Shown here: positions 45,453-55,377 of the stretch, piece by piece | Position numbering within the stretch: the stretch's first letter is position 1 | How the letters are laid out: the number at the start of each line of letters is the position of its first letter | From: Fontibacterium universale | Lineage (GTDB): Bacteria; Pseudomonadota; Alphaproteobacteria; Pelagibacterales; Pelagibacteraceae | Direction: 5' to 3' | Assembly (NCBI GenBank): GCA_965236175.1 | Contig: CBDEAT010000006.1 | Location: 1 to 64,000 of the forward strand | Length of the DNA: 64,000 nt | Made by a program: the position numbers and the translations under genes | The notes under the pieces: model-generated | The model's database searches: none | What the model saw: only the letters and a program-made list of their open reading frames with translations | Told to the model about the DNA's origin: nothing

Positions 45453-46193
45453 TCAAGCCATATACATTCCACCATTAACATGGATGGTTTCGCCTGTAAT
45501 ATAACTAGAAAGATCGGAAGCTAAGAAAAGAGCACAATTAGCAATATCATTACCTGTGCCTAATTTTCCCATTGGTATATTTTCTATAAGTTTCTTTTTA
45601 AACTCTTCATTGATATTCTTAGTCATTTTTGTATCGATAAATCCTGGTGAAATGCAATTTATTCTAATATTTTTTTTTGCATACTCTTTTGCAAGACTTT
45701 TTGACATTGCAACTATTCCTGCTTTGGCACTTGAATAATTTGCTTGTCCAAAATTACCTGTATGACCAACGATTGAGCTAATATTAATTATAGATCCCGC
45801 ATCTTGTTTCATCATTGCTTTAATAGAATATTTGCAAATCAAAAATACAGCAGTTAAATTTATATTAATCACCTTATTCCATTCTTCATCAGACATTCTA
45901 ATTGCAAGATTGTCTTTCGTAATTCCTGCATTATTAATAACTATGTCCAATCCTCCTAATTTATCTTTTGCTTCTTTGACTAACTCTTCAATTTTTTGAT
46001 GATTTTCTAAGTTGAAATTAGCAGTTTTAATTTTTGGAAAATTACTTTGAATATTCTTAAGATTCTCTACGTTTGTTCCGATAGTAAATATATCAGCTTC
46101 TAATTTATAAAAACTTTCTAATATAGACAATCCAATACCAGCGGTACCACCGGTTATAAAAACTTTTTTATTTTTTAAATTAATTAAATTCAT
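45453..46193 (-). CDS. fabG: 3-oxoacyl-ACP reductase
   Basis: NADPH-dependent short-chain reductase in fatty acid elongation. 246 residues. Nucleotide loop ITGGTAGIGLSILES, NNAGITKDNLAIRM, catalytic serine in INISSIVGHTGNFGQANY, YxxxK in NYSSAKAGIVAMSK, and the C-terminal ITGETIHVNGGMYMA. Start overlaps the fabD end by 14 bases. Confidence 0.96.
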   Translation of the reverse strand: MNLINLKNKKVFITGGTAGIGLSILESFYKLEADIFTIGTNVENLKNIQSNFPKIKTANFNLENHQKIEELVKEAKDKLGGLDIVINNAGITKDNLAIRMSDEEWNKVININLTAVFLICKYSIKAMMKQDAGSIINISSIVGHTGNFGQANYSSAKAGIVAMSKSLAKEYAKKNIRINCISPGFIDTKMTKNINEEFKKKLIENIPMGKLGTGNDIANCALFLASDLSSYITGETIHVNGGMYMA

Positions 46194-47109
46194 TAAATTG
46201 AGTTATATTATCAATTGTAGTTGTTGTAAGTTCTTTTCCTATTCTTTTTATCATACCTGTTAATGCTTTTCCCGGTCCTATTTCAATAAAATGTTTTACA
46301 CCATTTTTTGTCATAAAATCTACAGATTCTCTCCATCTTACGTGATGAGTAATTTGTTTTGTTAGCAAAGAAGGTATTTCTTTAAAATTATCAATGGTCT
46401 TAGCTGTTACATTAGAAACAATATTAATTATTGGTTTTGAAAAGTTTGTCTTTATTAAAATTTGATTCATCTTATCTGCTGAAGGCTGCATTAAAGAACA
46501 GTGGAATGGTGCGCTAACTGGTAATAATATTGCTTTTTTACCATGAGTATTTTTTAGATCATCTACTATCTTATTAATCTTATGTTTGTTTCCGCTTATA
46601 ACTATCTGGCCTGGGCAATTATCGTTTGAAATTTCAGCAACTCCTTCGGTAGATTTATTTTTATTTATCACTTCATTTATTAAATCTATTTCGGCCCCTA
46701 ATACAGCTGCCATAGCGCCAACATTTACTGGAACAGCTTCTTGCATTGATTTACCTCTTTCTTTTAAAATTTTCGCACCATCTTTTAAAGTTAAAGAGTC
46801 TGAGCAGATCAATGAGGTATACTCTCCTAACGAATGTCCTGCAAAAAAACTATAATCTTTTAAATCATTTATTTTTTGTTTTCTTAAAGCTCTATAAATC
46901 GCAACTCCTACGGTCATTATGGCTGGCTGAGTGTTTTCTGTAAGATCTAAAGTTTCTTTAGGTCCGTTTAAAATAATATTTGATAATTTAAAACCCAAAG
47001 CATCATCGACCTCATGAAAGACCTCTTTGGCTTCGCTAAAAGCATCGTAGAAATCTTTTCCCATACCAACATACTGTGATCCCTGCCCTGGAAATACGAT
47101 TGCTTTCAT
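46180..47109 (-). CDS. fabD: Malonyl-CoA:ACP transacylase
   Basis: Loads malonyl onto ACP. 309 residues. FPGQGSQYVGMGKDFYDAF at the N-terminus, catalytic serine in FAGHSLGEYTSLICSD, and histidine in PVSAPFHCSLMQPSADKM. First gene of fabD-fabG-acpP on the minus strand, divergent from rpsF. Confidence 0.96.
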   Translation of the reverse strand: MKAIVFPGQGSQYVGMGKDFYDAFSEAKEVFHEVDDALGFKLSNIILNGPKETLDLTENTQPAIMTVGVAIYRALRKQKINDLKDYSFFAGHSLGEYTSLICSDSLTLKDGAKILKERGKSMQEAVPVNVGAMAAVLGAEIDLINEVINKNKSTEGVAEISNDNCPGQIVISGNKHKINKIVDDLKNTHGKKAILLPVSAPFHCSLMQPSADKMNQILIKTNFSKPIINIVSNVTAKTIDNFKEIPSLLTKQITHHVRWRESVDFMTKNGVKHFIEIGPGKALTGMIKRIGKELTTTTIDNITQFNEFN

Positions 47110-47182
47110 AATTAAGTAAGTAATTATAACAAAATTAACACTGTTGTATTAAAAAAAAAAAATTATATATTGCCCTGACTTT

Positions 47183-47206
47183 CTCGACCTTAATATTGAG
47201 GTTGGG
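47183..47206 (+). promoter_or_regulatory. Candidate rpsF leader hairpin (S6:S18 binding type)
   Basis: CTCGACCT (47183-47190) pairs with AGGTTGGG (47199-47206) across an eight-base loop, with two G-U pairs. It lies 29 bases before the rpsF ATG, where many bacteria have an autoregulatory structure bound by S6:S18. I do not see the full conserved CCGAAC-type bulge, so this is tentative. Confidence 0.4.
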
Positions 47207-47234
47207 ATGCTAATTAAAAGCAACCATAAGTTAA

Positions 47235-47567
47235 ATGAATTATTACGAACACACATATATAGCTTCTCAAAGCTTAAATAATAAAGATCTTTCTGATCTT
47301 CATCAAAAAATTGAAGATCTTATAAAAAAAAATAAAGGCAAAATTGAAAAAAAAGAAAATTGGGGTCTTAGACAATTAGCTTATCCAATTAAAAACTTTA
47401 AAAAAGGGTATTATACAAATTTATATTTTTCTGGAGAGCCTGTAGTTATTCAAGAACTAGAAAAGATTGAAAGAATTGATTCAAATATTTTAAGATTTAT
47501 GACTATTAGAATAAAAAATATACCTGAAGAAAATTCAGAATTAGTTCAAAAAGAAGAAGGTAAATAA
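47235..47567 (+). CDS. rpsF: 30S ribosomal protein S6
   Basis: Small-subunit platform protein that pairs with S18. 110 residues. YYEHTYIASQSLNNKDLSDL, KKENWGLRQLAYPIKNFKKG and the RNA-binding FMTIRIKNIPEE. Heads the rpsF-rpsR-rplI cluster; TAATG overlap with rpsR. Confidence 0.97.
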   Translation: MNYYEHTYIASQSLNNKDLSDLHQKIEDLIKKNKGKIEKKENWGLRQLAYPIKNFKKGYYTNLYFSGEPVVIQELEKIERIDSNILRFMTIRIKNIPEENSELVQKEEGK

Positions 47568-47848
47568 TGAAAAGAAAAAATATTAAAAAAACCAAGAAAA
47601 ATAACAATTCAAATTTAATGCTTTTCCAAAAAGCGACTACTAAATTTACAAGAGATTGTCCTTTAAGTGGAAAAGACGCTCCAGTAATAAATTATAAAAA
47701 TTTAAAACTACTCCAAAAATATATATCAGAGACTGGGAAGATGTTGCCTAGCAGGATAACTTCTGTTTGTTATGCAAAACAAAAAGAGTTATCTAATGAA
47801 ATTAAAAAAGCTAGAATATTAGCTTTATTACCATTTGTAGCGGATTAA
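47567..47848 (+). CDS. rpsR: 30S ribosomal protein S18
   Basis: Partner of S6. 93 residues, basic N-terminal tail extended by a lysine/asparagine stretch. CPLSGKDAPVINYKNLKLL, LPSRITSVCYAKQKELSNE and the ending ARILALLPFVAD are family hallmarks. Confidence 0.97.
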   Translation: MKRKNIKKTKKNNNSNLMLFQKATTKFTRDCPLSGKDAPVINYKNLKLLQKYISETGKMLPSRITSVCYAKQKELSNEIKKARILALLPFVAD

Positions 47849-47850
47849 TC

Positions 47851-48309
47851 ATGGAAGTTATTCTTTTAGAAAATATTAAAAAATTAGGAAAAATTGGCAG
47901 CAAAGTAAAAGTTGCAAATGGTTTTGCTAGAAATTATCTTTTAAAAAATAATAAGGCTCTTGTTGCTTCAAAAGAGAATTTAGCTATTTTTGAAAAAAGA
48001 AAAGAAGAATTAAACAAAAAGAATAACGATCTAAAAAATGAAGCTGTAAAAATTCAAAAAGAAATTGATAAATTTGAATTAAAAATCACTAAAAATTCTA
48101 TGGAAGGAGGAGCTTTATACGGCTCCTTAACTATTAAAGAAATTATTCAAAATTTAGAAACGCATAATTTTAAAAATATTTCAGCAAATATGATTGAACT
48201 TAAAGAGCAAATTAAAAGAATTGGTGATTATGTAGTAATAATAAATTTACATGCCGATGTTCAAGCCTCAATAAAAGTAAAAGTTGTTTCGGTTGAAAAA
48301 ATAGTTTAG
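47851..48309 (+). CDS. rplI: 50S ribosomal protein L9
   Basis: 152 residues, two globular domains joined by a long helix. The N-terminal signature MEVILLENIKKLGKIGSKVK then VANGFARNYLLKNNKALVA is diagnostic. Helix: NDLKNEAVKIQKEIDKFELK. Two bases after rpsR. Confidence 0.97.
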   Translation: MEVILLENIKKLGKIGSKVKVANGFARNYLLKNNKALVASKENLAIFEKRKEELNKKNNDLKNEAVKIQKEIDKFELKITKNSMEGGALYGSLTIKEIIQNLETHNFKNISANMIELKEQIKRIGDYVVIINLHADVQASIKVKVVSVEKIV

Positions 48310-48334
48310 CCACAAAGTTATAAACTTATCCACA
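48306..48334 (+). promoter_or_regulatory. Two DnaA-box-like sites upstream of dnaB
   Basis: A perfect consensus DnaA box TTATCCACA at 48326-48334, and a one-mismatch copy TTAGCCACA at 48306-48314 in the same orientation, exactly 20 bases apart (two helical turns). They lie 57 bases before the dnaB start. Function could be DnaA control of the replicative helicase gene, or titration. Confidence 0.5.
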
Positions 48335-48390
48335 TTATAAGAGTAAAAAATTATTCTATACTCGTGTCTTAAATAAATTTAAATATTTCC

Positions 48391-49830
48391 ATGAGTGCGG
48401 AAAATATTAGAATTTTAAATACCACTAAAGAACTACCCAATAATATAGAGGCAGAACAAATAATATTAGGATCAATCTTAGTAAATAACGAAATTTTTGA
48501 TGAAATTTCTACAATTGTTAATGAAAATATCTTTTTCGATCCCATTCATCAAAAAATATTTCATTATTTAAATAAATTAATCAGTAAGGGATTACTTGCG
48601 AGTCCGATTACTTTAAAAAATTATCTAGAAAATGACCAATCATTAAAGGAGTTGGGTGGCAATGAATACATTGCAAAACTTACAAGACTTTCAACTTCTG
48701 CTTTTCAAGCTAAAGATTATGCGAAAGTAATTTATGATCTTCATTTAAGAAGAAAGCTCATTGAATTATCTGAGAACACATTAACAGAAGCTAATAACAA
48801 AAATTTAGAACATACTGCTGAACAATTAATAGAAGGAACAGAAAAAAAACTTTTTGATCTTGCTGAAAGAGGAAAATTTGACAGATCATATATGTCTTTT
48901 GAAAAAGCTCTTGGCGAAACCGTTGATATGGCAATGCGAGCCTTCAAAAACGATGAGGGTCTAGTTGGGGTGCCAACTGGTCTTCGTGATTTAGATGAGA
49001 GACTTGGAGGAATGCATAAGGGAGATTTAATAATTATAGCTGGAAGACCTTCAATGGGAAAAACTGCGCTTGCAACTAATATTGCATTTCATGCTGCAAA
49101 AAAAATAATGGAAAAAAAAGAAGGCAAGTCCTCTGTTGCGTTCTTTTCTCTGGAAATGTCCTCTGAGCAATTATCAACTAGAATATTAGCTGAACAATCA
49201 AGAATTAGATCGAATGATATAAGAAGAGGAAAAATTACTCAGGAAGATTTAGAAAAATTTATTGAAGCTTCAAAAAATATTAATGATCTTCCTCTTTATA
49301 TCGACGAAACACCTGCGATTAAAATTTCTACATTAGCAAATAGAGCTCGAAGAATTAAAAGACTTCATGGTCTAGATTTAATTGTTGTCGACTACATACA
49401 GCTAATGACTACCGGAAATTTTAAATACGAAGGTAGAGTTCAGGAAATTGGAGAAATAACTCAAGGACTAAAAGCTCTAGCTAAAGAACTCAGTGTTCCT
49501 GTATTAGCATTGTCTCAGTTATCTCGTGCTGTAGAGCAAAGAGATGATAAGAGACCTCAATTATCAGATTTAAGGGAATCTGGTTCTATCGAACAAGATG
49601 CTGATGTGGTTATGTTTGTATATCGTCCAGAATATTATTTAGAAAAAAGCGAACCTCAAGCTGGAACGGCTGAGCATATAACATGGCAAGAAAAAATGAG
49701 CCAAGTGCATAATCAGGCACTAGTAATAATTGGCAAACAAAGACATGGCCCTACAGGTATAATTAATTTAGAATTTGAAAGCGCTTATACTAAGTTTAAA
49801 GATGCAAATAATATAAAATTTGATAATTAA
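48391..49830 (+). CDS. dnaB: Replicative DNA helicase
   Basis: Hexameric 5'-3' helicase at the fork. 479 residues, intact. N-terminal scaffold domain (LPNNIEAEQIILGSILVNNE), RecA-like domain with Walker A IIIAGRPSMGKTALATNIA, Walker B LDLIVVDYIQLM, SLEMSSEQLSTRILAEQSRI and the motif IGKQRHGPTGIINLEF. The dnaB-alr order after rplI is common in alphaproteobacteria. Confidence 0.97.
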   Translation: MSAENIRILNTTKELPNNIEAEQIILGSILVNNEIFDEISTIVNENIFFDPIHQKIFHYLNKLISKGLLASPITLKNYLENDQSLKELGGNEYIAKLTRLSTSAFQAKDYAKVIYDLHLRRKLIELSENTLTEANNKNLEHTAEQLIEGTEKKLFDLAERGKFDRSYMSFEKALGETVDMAMRAFKNDEGLVGVPTGLRDLDERLGGMHKGDLIIIAGRPSMGKTALATNIAFHAAKKIMEKKEGKSSVAFFSLEMSSEQLSTRILAEQSRIRSNDIRRGKITQEDLEKFIEASKNINDLPLYIDETPAIKISTLANRARRIKRLHGLDLIVVDYIQLMTTGNFKYEGRVQEIGEITQGLKALAKELSVPVLALSQLSRAVEQRDDKRPQLSDLRESGSIEQDADVVMFVYRPEYYLEKSEPQAGTAEHITWQEKMSQVHNQALVIIGKQRHGPTGIINLEFESAYTKFKDANNIKFDN

Positions 49831-49836
49831 TCATGA

Positions 49837-50919
49837 ATGCAATATTCGCATTCAAAACTGACTATCAATTTAAATAATATTAAAAATAACCTTAATATTA
49901 TTAAAAAATTTTCCAAAAAAAGTATTTGTCCAGTTATAAAAGCCAACGCTTATGGTCTTGGCGATGTTCAAATTGCAAAATTTTTAATAAAAAATAAATG
50001 TAAAGATTTCTGGGTTGCAAATATTTCTGAAGCCATAAAAATAAAAAAAAACATCTCAAATATTAATATTTATGTTGCTAATGGATTAAATAAAAATGAA
50101 GAGCAAATATTCTTTAAAAATAAATTTATACCTGTTCTTAATACTTACGAACAATTTAAAAAATGGACAAATTTTTTAAATAAAAAAAAATCTTTTAATA
50201 AATTAGCAATTCAAGTCGATACGGGAATGTGCAGATCAGGAATGCAAGATGAAGAAATTTTAAAAATATATAATGAACGATCAATAATTAAAAAATTTAA
50301 AGAAGTTATAATATATACTCACCTTGCGAGTGCTGATGAGAAAAAGAGCAAATATAACGTCCTTCAAAAACATAAGTTTTTAAAAATAAAATCAATGTTT
50401 AATTTTCCAAATTGTAAATTTAGTCTAGCTGCTTCAGGAGGAATATTTTTAGGAAAAGAATATCATTTTGATATAGTGAGACCAGGAATAGCTTTGTATG
50501 GTGGAAAATTATTTTTTAAAAAGGGATTAAAAAATGTAGTCTCTTTGATATCTCCAGTTATTCAAATTAACCATCTTAAAAAAGGCGAAACAGCTGGTTA
50601 CAATCAAAGTTATAAAGCAAAGAAAAATATAGTCACAGCAACAATTCCCCTTGGTTATGCTGATGGAATAAAAATCAAAATTTCTAATATAGGCCATGTA
50701 TTTTATAAAAATATTAAGCTCCCGATGATTGGGAGAATATCTATGGATTTAATGATAGTGGATGTTAGTAAAGTTAAAAATAAAATAAAAATTGGAGATT
50801 ATTTAGAAGTGTTTGGCAAAAATTTAAATTTGGATAACTTTGCAAAAGTATCCTCTACCTCACCTTATGACATAATAACTTCTGTCTCTGATAGGTGTGA
50901 AAGAGTTTATATTAATTAA
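49837..50919 (+). CDS. alr: Alanine racemase
   Basis: PLP enzyme producing D-alanine for peptidoglycan. 360 residues. PLP lysine in CPVIKANAYGLGDVQIAKF; the second-barrel tyrosine region GETAGYNQSYKAKKNIV, IPLGYADGIKIKISN and GRISMDLMIVDVSK. Starts seven bases after dnaB. An alternative ATG four bases upstream is out of frame. Confidence 0.94.
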   Translation: MQYSHSKLTINLNNIKNNLNIIKKFSKKSICPVIKANAYGLGDVQIAKFLIKNKCKDFWVANISEAIKIKKNISNINIYVANGLNKNEEQIFFKNKFIPVLNTYEQFKKWTNFLNKKKSFNKLAIQVDTGMCRSGMQDEEILKIYNERSIIKKFKEVIIYTHLASADEKKSKYNVLQKHKFLKIKSMFNFPNCKFSLAASGGIFLGKEYHFDIVRPGIALYGGKLFFKKGLKNVVSLISPVIQINHLKKGETAGYNQSYKAKKNIVTATIPLGYADGIKIKISNIGHVFYKNIKLPMIGRISMDLMIVDVSKVKNKIKIGDYLEVFGKNLNLDNFAKVSSTSPYDIITSVSDRCERVYIN

Positions 50920-50920
50920 A

Positions 50921-53378
50921 ATGAATTTTATAAATCAACTTTATAAAAAATTTTTAGAACGACCAAAATTAATACTAATTACATTAATACTAATATTTTC
51001 ATTCTCTGTTTATAATGCAAAAAATTTTCAGTTAGACGCATCGGCAGATTCATTATTATTGGAAAATGATCCTGATTTAAATTACTTAAGATCCGTAAAC
51101 GAACGTTATTCATCTGAAGAATTTTTTGTAATTACATACTCTCCTAAAAAAAAAATTAACGAAGAAAGTCTTAAGGAATTAAAAAAATTTGTTGATGAAA
51201 TTAATAATATAAAATGGGTAAGCAAAACAATAAGTGTTTTAAATGCTCCTTTATTTGAAAGTTCTGACCAGCCCTTAATAGAAAAAATTAAAAATATTCA
51301 ATACATAGTTACTCCTGGCATTGAAATTAATAGAGCTCTAAATGAATTAAAAAATAGCCCAGTATATAAAAGATTAATAATAAATGATGACGCCACTACT
51401 TTTGGAATTGTTGTCTATATTAAAGATAACAAAAAGTATTTATCTGCTTTAAAAACAAATAAAGATTTTCTAGACAAACAACAGAATAATAAACTTTCAG
51501 AAAAAGATTTGAATGACTTTGAGACTCATAAAGAAATTTTAGAAAAACTTAAAAAAGAACATAATAAAAATTTAGAACTTTATAATATTGAGATTAGATC
51601 TCATATTTCAAAATATAAAAATATTGCGGATATTAATCTTTCTGGGATTCCTATGATAGCCGATGATCTAATATCGTTTGTTAAAAAAGATATAACAGTG
51701 TTTGGCTCTGGTGTTTTTATTTTTATTCTAATAACTTTATGGTTTATCTTTAGAGATATTAGATGGGTAATCTTCCCTCTTCTAAGTTGTTTTTTGTCTA
51801 TAGCTATAATGGTTGGAATGTTAGGTTACTTAAATTGGAAAGTAACAGTCATATCTTCTAATTTTATTTCGTTGATGCTCATTCTTACAATGGAAATAAA
51901 CATTCACTACGTAGAAAGATACAAGCAGCTACAGGCTGAATTTCCTAAAAAGAAAGAAAATTATCTTACCTATCTAACTACAACGAAAATTTTTACGCCA
52001 ATTTTATACGCAGTATTAACAACTGTACTTGCATTCTTATCATTTATTTTTTGCGACATTAAACCAGTTATAGATTTTGGATGGATGATGACTCTTGGAT
52101 TATTTATTTCGTTATTTGTATCAATGATATTACTCCCTTATTTAATTATTAAATTTAAACCAAAGGCAACGCCTATTCATGAAAGTAAAGATTCTAAAAT
52201 AGCAGAGGTGTTTGCCTCGATTGCTTTAAATCACAGATTTTTAGTGATGGCTTTTTCAACCATTAGTTTTAATTTTAAGTATTTATGGAATGACAAGATT
52301 AAAAGTTGAAAATAGTTTTATTAACTACTTTGATAAAAAAACTGAAATATATCAAGGAATGAAATTAATTGATGAAAAATTAGGAGGAACAACTCCTTTG
52401 GAAATTATTTTAAAATTTAAAGATTCAGACAAAAAAAGTACTAAGAATGATGATGATTTTTTCCAAGGATCAGACTCAAATGAATACAAGGATAGCTATT
52501 GGTTTACTAATTTTAGAGTAAATAACATTGTTAATGTTCATAAATATTTAGAATCTTTGCCTGAGATAGGAAAAGTCTTATCATTTTATTCAGTTTTACA
52601 ATTGGGTGAAAAGATTAATGATAATAAAAAATTAGGACCTTTAGAAATGGCAATTTTATACAGCAAATTACCTGATGATATCAAAAAGACTATAGTAACA
52701 CCTTATGTTTCAATTGAAAATAATGAAGCAAGAATTTCTCTTAGAATAATAGATTCTAATCCCAATCTTAATAGAAAAGAACTTTTAATAAAAATACAAA
52801 AAGACTTAGAAGAAAAATTAAATCTTAAAAAAGATGAATTTAAAATTACAGGAGTATTAGTAATATTTAATAACTTGCTACAAAGTTTATTTGATTCACA
52901 AATTAAAACTCTAGGAATAACATTTGCAGGAATTTTCATTTTATTATTAATATTATTCAAATCATTGTCTTGGTCTATTGTGGCTGCCATTCCAAATTTT
53001 ACTGCAGCTTTATTTATTTTGGGAAGTTTAGGTCTGTTTAATGTACCTTTAGATATGATGACAATAACAATTGCATCTATTACTGTTGGAATAGCTATTG
53101 ATAATAGTATTCACTACATTTATCGCTTTAGAGAAGAATTTAAAATAAACAAAAATTATAAAAAAACTATTGAAATTTGCCATAGATCTGTTGGCAAAGC
53201 GATAGTTAATGCTTCGTTAACTATTGTCTTTGGATTTTCAATATTAATACTATCTAACTTTATTCCTTCAATTTATTTTGGAATTTTTACTGGTTTAGCA
53301 ATGTTAACAGCAATGACCCTTGTGTTAACTTTAATGCCTCAGTTAATTGCTATTATTAAACCATTTAAGAATGGATAA
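50921..53378 (+). CDS. RND-superfamily exporter (MMPL/HpnN-like), one frame break
   Basis: Inner-membrane lipid or hydrophobe transporter with duplicated halves, each having a first helix, a periplasmic loop and a five-helix sterol-sensing-like block. First half: FQLDASADSLLLENDPDLNY and LMLILTMEINIHYVERYKQL; second half: VENSFINYFDKKTEIYQGM and ASITVGIAIDNSIHYIYRFR. A +1 break follows TFFSTISF-like sequence: TTT (52268-52270), extra A at 52271, then ATTTTAAGT giving FILSIYGMTRLKV. The joined protein is about 818 residues. The start at 50921 is chosen over an in-frame ATG inside alr. Its neighbour cvpA overlaps by eight bases. Confidence 0.85.
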
Positions 53379-53919
53379 TTTAATAAATTTTTTTCAGTCT
53401 AATAACATAAATACATTCGATATCATCGTAGCTATAATAATTCTCTTTAACTTAATATCTTCTACTAAAAAAGGATTTGTATTGAGTCTAATTTCTTTTT
53501 TAAAATGGATCATTGCTTTTATAGTTGCAAAATTTTCAATTCCTTACGCCCTTCCTTATGTTAGTAAAATAATTGAAAATGAGTCAACGGCCAGAACAGC
53601 GGCGGGTGTAACTGTGTTTTTATTAAGTCTATTCTTAATTATAGTCTTGGGCAAAGCTATGGGGAAATCTCTAAAATGGGCCGGTTTAGGAGGAATTGAT
53701 AAATTGTTTGGTTTTGTCTTTGGGGGGATTACGGGTTATTTTTATTGTGTTATAATACTGAGTCTATCTAATTATATTTACCTATATGATAAGTGGCCTG
53801 CCTATCTCAAAAACGGCTCTTCTTACAACGTCATTGAATACGGACGAAAATTATTTGACGAAAAAATTCTATTTAGTAACGAATATATTGATGAAACAAA
53901 AAAGAAATTAAAAAAATAA
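53371..53919 (+). CDS. cvpA: CvpA-family membrane protein
   Basis: 182 residues from ATG 53371, with four hydrophobic segments (about 12-32, 35-55, 67-90, 103-125). It has the CvpA pattern IVAIIILFNLISSTKKGFVL and GGIDKLFGFVFGGITGYFYC. CvpA is associated with purF in proteobacteria and with envelope stress. Here it directly precedes purF, five bases away. Confidence 0.88.
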   Translation: MDNLINFFQSNNINTFDIIVAIIILFNLISSTKKGFVLSLISFLKWIIAFIVAKFSIPYALPYVSKIIENESTARTAAGVTVFLLSLFLIIVLGKAMGKSLKWAGLGGIDKLFGFVFGGITGYFYCVIILSLSNYIYLYDKWPAYLKNGSSYNVIEYGRKLFDEKILFSNEYIDETKKKLKK

Positions 53920-53924
53920 TTTTT

Positions 53925-55376
53925 ATGCAATTAGATTTAAACGCTGACAAATTAAATGAAGAGTGTGGTGTTTTTGGAATCTTTGATCATATTGACGCTT
54001 CTGCTTTAACTGCTTTAGGATTGCATTCGTTACAACATCGAGGTCAAGAATCTTGCGGTATTGTTTCGTACGATGGTAAAAATTATTTTTCTGAAAGAAG
54101 ATTAGGACTAGTTGGTGATAACTTCACAAAAGAAACTACAATACAAAAACTTCCTGGAAATTTTGCAATAGGTCATAACCGTTATTCTACGACAGGCGCA
54201 CCTGTGTTAAGAAATATTCAGCCCTTTTTTGCAGATCTATATACTGGTGGAATTAGCATTGCTCATAATGGAAATCTTACCAATTCAATAATGTTAAGAG
54301 AAAAGATGATTAAAGATGGAGCTATATTTCAAACGACTTCTGATACAGAAACTATCGTTCAATTAATTGCTCGTTCAAAAAGATTAAAGACTATCGATAA
54401 AATAATAGACTCCTTATTTCAAATACAGGGTGGCTATGCGCTTGTAATGCTTACAAATAAAAAACTAATCGGTGTAAGAGATCCCTATGGGATAAGACCT
54501 TTAGTTCTTGGCAAATTAAAAAAATCATATGTGCTAGCCTCTGAAACTTGCGCACTGGATATTATTGGTGCAACTTTTGTTCGTGAAGTCGAGAATGGTG
54601 AAATTGTAGTTATTACAAATGATGGGGTTGAAAGCATTAAGCCATTCCCTAAGATGAAAGCGCGTCCGTGCATATTTGAATATATATATTTTGCAAGACC
54701 TGACAGTTTAATGTCTGGAAAAAGTGTTTACGAATTTAGAAAAAATTTTGGAGAACAGTTAGCAAAAGAATCTCATGTGGATGCCGACATAGTTTCTGCA
54801 GTTCCTGATTCTGGAGTTCCTGCTGCGATAGGATATTCTAGAGAATCTAAGATCCCTTTTGAATTAGGATTAATAAGAAATCATTATGTAGGAAGAACTT
54901 TCATTGAGCCTACACAGCAAATTAGACAGTTGGGCGTTAAATTAAAACACAATCCAAATTCATCATTAGTTAAAAATAAAAGAGTAATTTTAATAGATGA
55001 TTCAATAGTAAGAGGAACTACATCTAAAAAAATAGTGCAGATGATGTATGATGCTGGGGCAAAAGAAGTGCATATGAGAATATCTTGTCCTCCTATTATG
55101 TATCCGGACTACTATGGAATTGACACTCCAGATAAAGATCAGCTTTTAGCTTCTATTATGTCTTTGGATGAAATGACTAAATATATTGGCGTTAAAACTT
55201 TAAAATTCTTATCGATAGATGGTATTTACAAAGCTATGGGTTACCAAAAACGTAATAATGCAAATCCTGAATTTACAGATCATTATTTTACTGGTGACTA
55301 TCCTATACCTCCGCTTGATCAATCAAATAGAAGCGTAAAAGACAATCAGTTATCTCTGCTAAGTAATATTAGATAA
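53925..55376 (+). CDS. purF: Amidophosphoribosyltransferase
   Basis: First committed step of purine synthesis. 483 residues. A propeptide of 13 residues precedes the N-terminal nucleophile cysteine (NEECGVFGIFDHIDA), as in the Bacillus-type enzyme. Glutaminase residues GHNRYSTTGAP, PRPP loop VILIDDSIVRGTTSKKIVQM, and a cysteine-containing C-terminus (ISCPPIMYPDYYGID), possibly the Fe-S type. Convergent with the der-like gene. Confidence 0.96.
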   Translation: MQLDLNADKLNEECGVFGIFDHIDASALTALGLHSLQHRGQESCGIVSYDGKNYFSERRLGLVGDNFTKETTIQKLPGNFAIGHNRYSTTGAPVLRNIQPFFADLYTGGISIAHNGNLTNSIMLREKMIKDGAIFQTTSDTETIVQLIARSKRLKTIDKIIDSLFQIQGGYALVMLTNKKLIGVRDPYGIRPLVLGKLKKSYVLASETCALDIIGATFVREVENGEIVVITNDGVESIKPFPKMKARPCIFEYIYFARPDSLMSGKSVYEFRKNFGEQLAKESHVDADIVSAVPDSGVPAAIGYSRESKIPFELGLIRNHYVGRTFIEPTQQIRQLGVKLKHNPNSSLVKNKRVILIDDSIVRGTTSKKIVQMMYDAGAKEVHMRISCPPIMYPDYYGIDTPDKDQLLASIMSLDEMTKYIGVKTLKFLSIDGIYKAMGYQKRNNANPEFTDHYFTGDYPIPPLDQSNRSVKDNQLSLLSNIR

Positions 55377-55377
55377 T

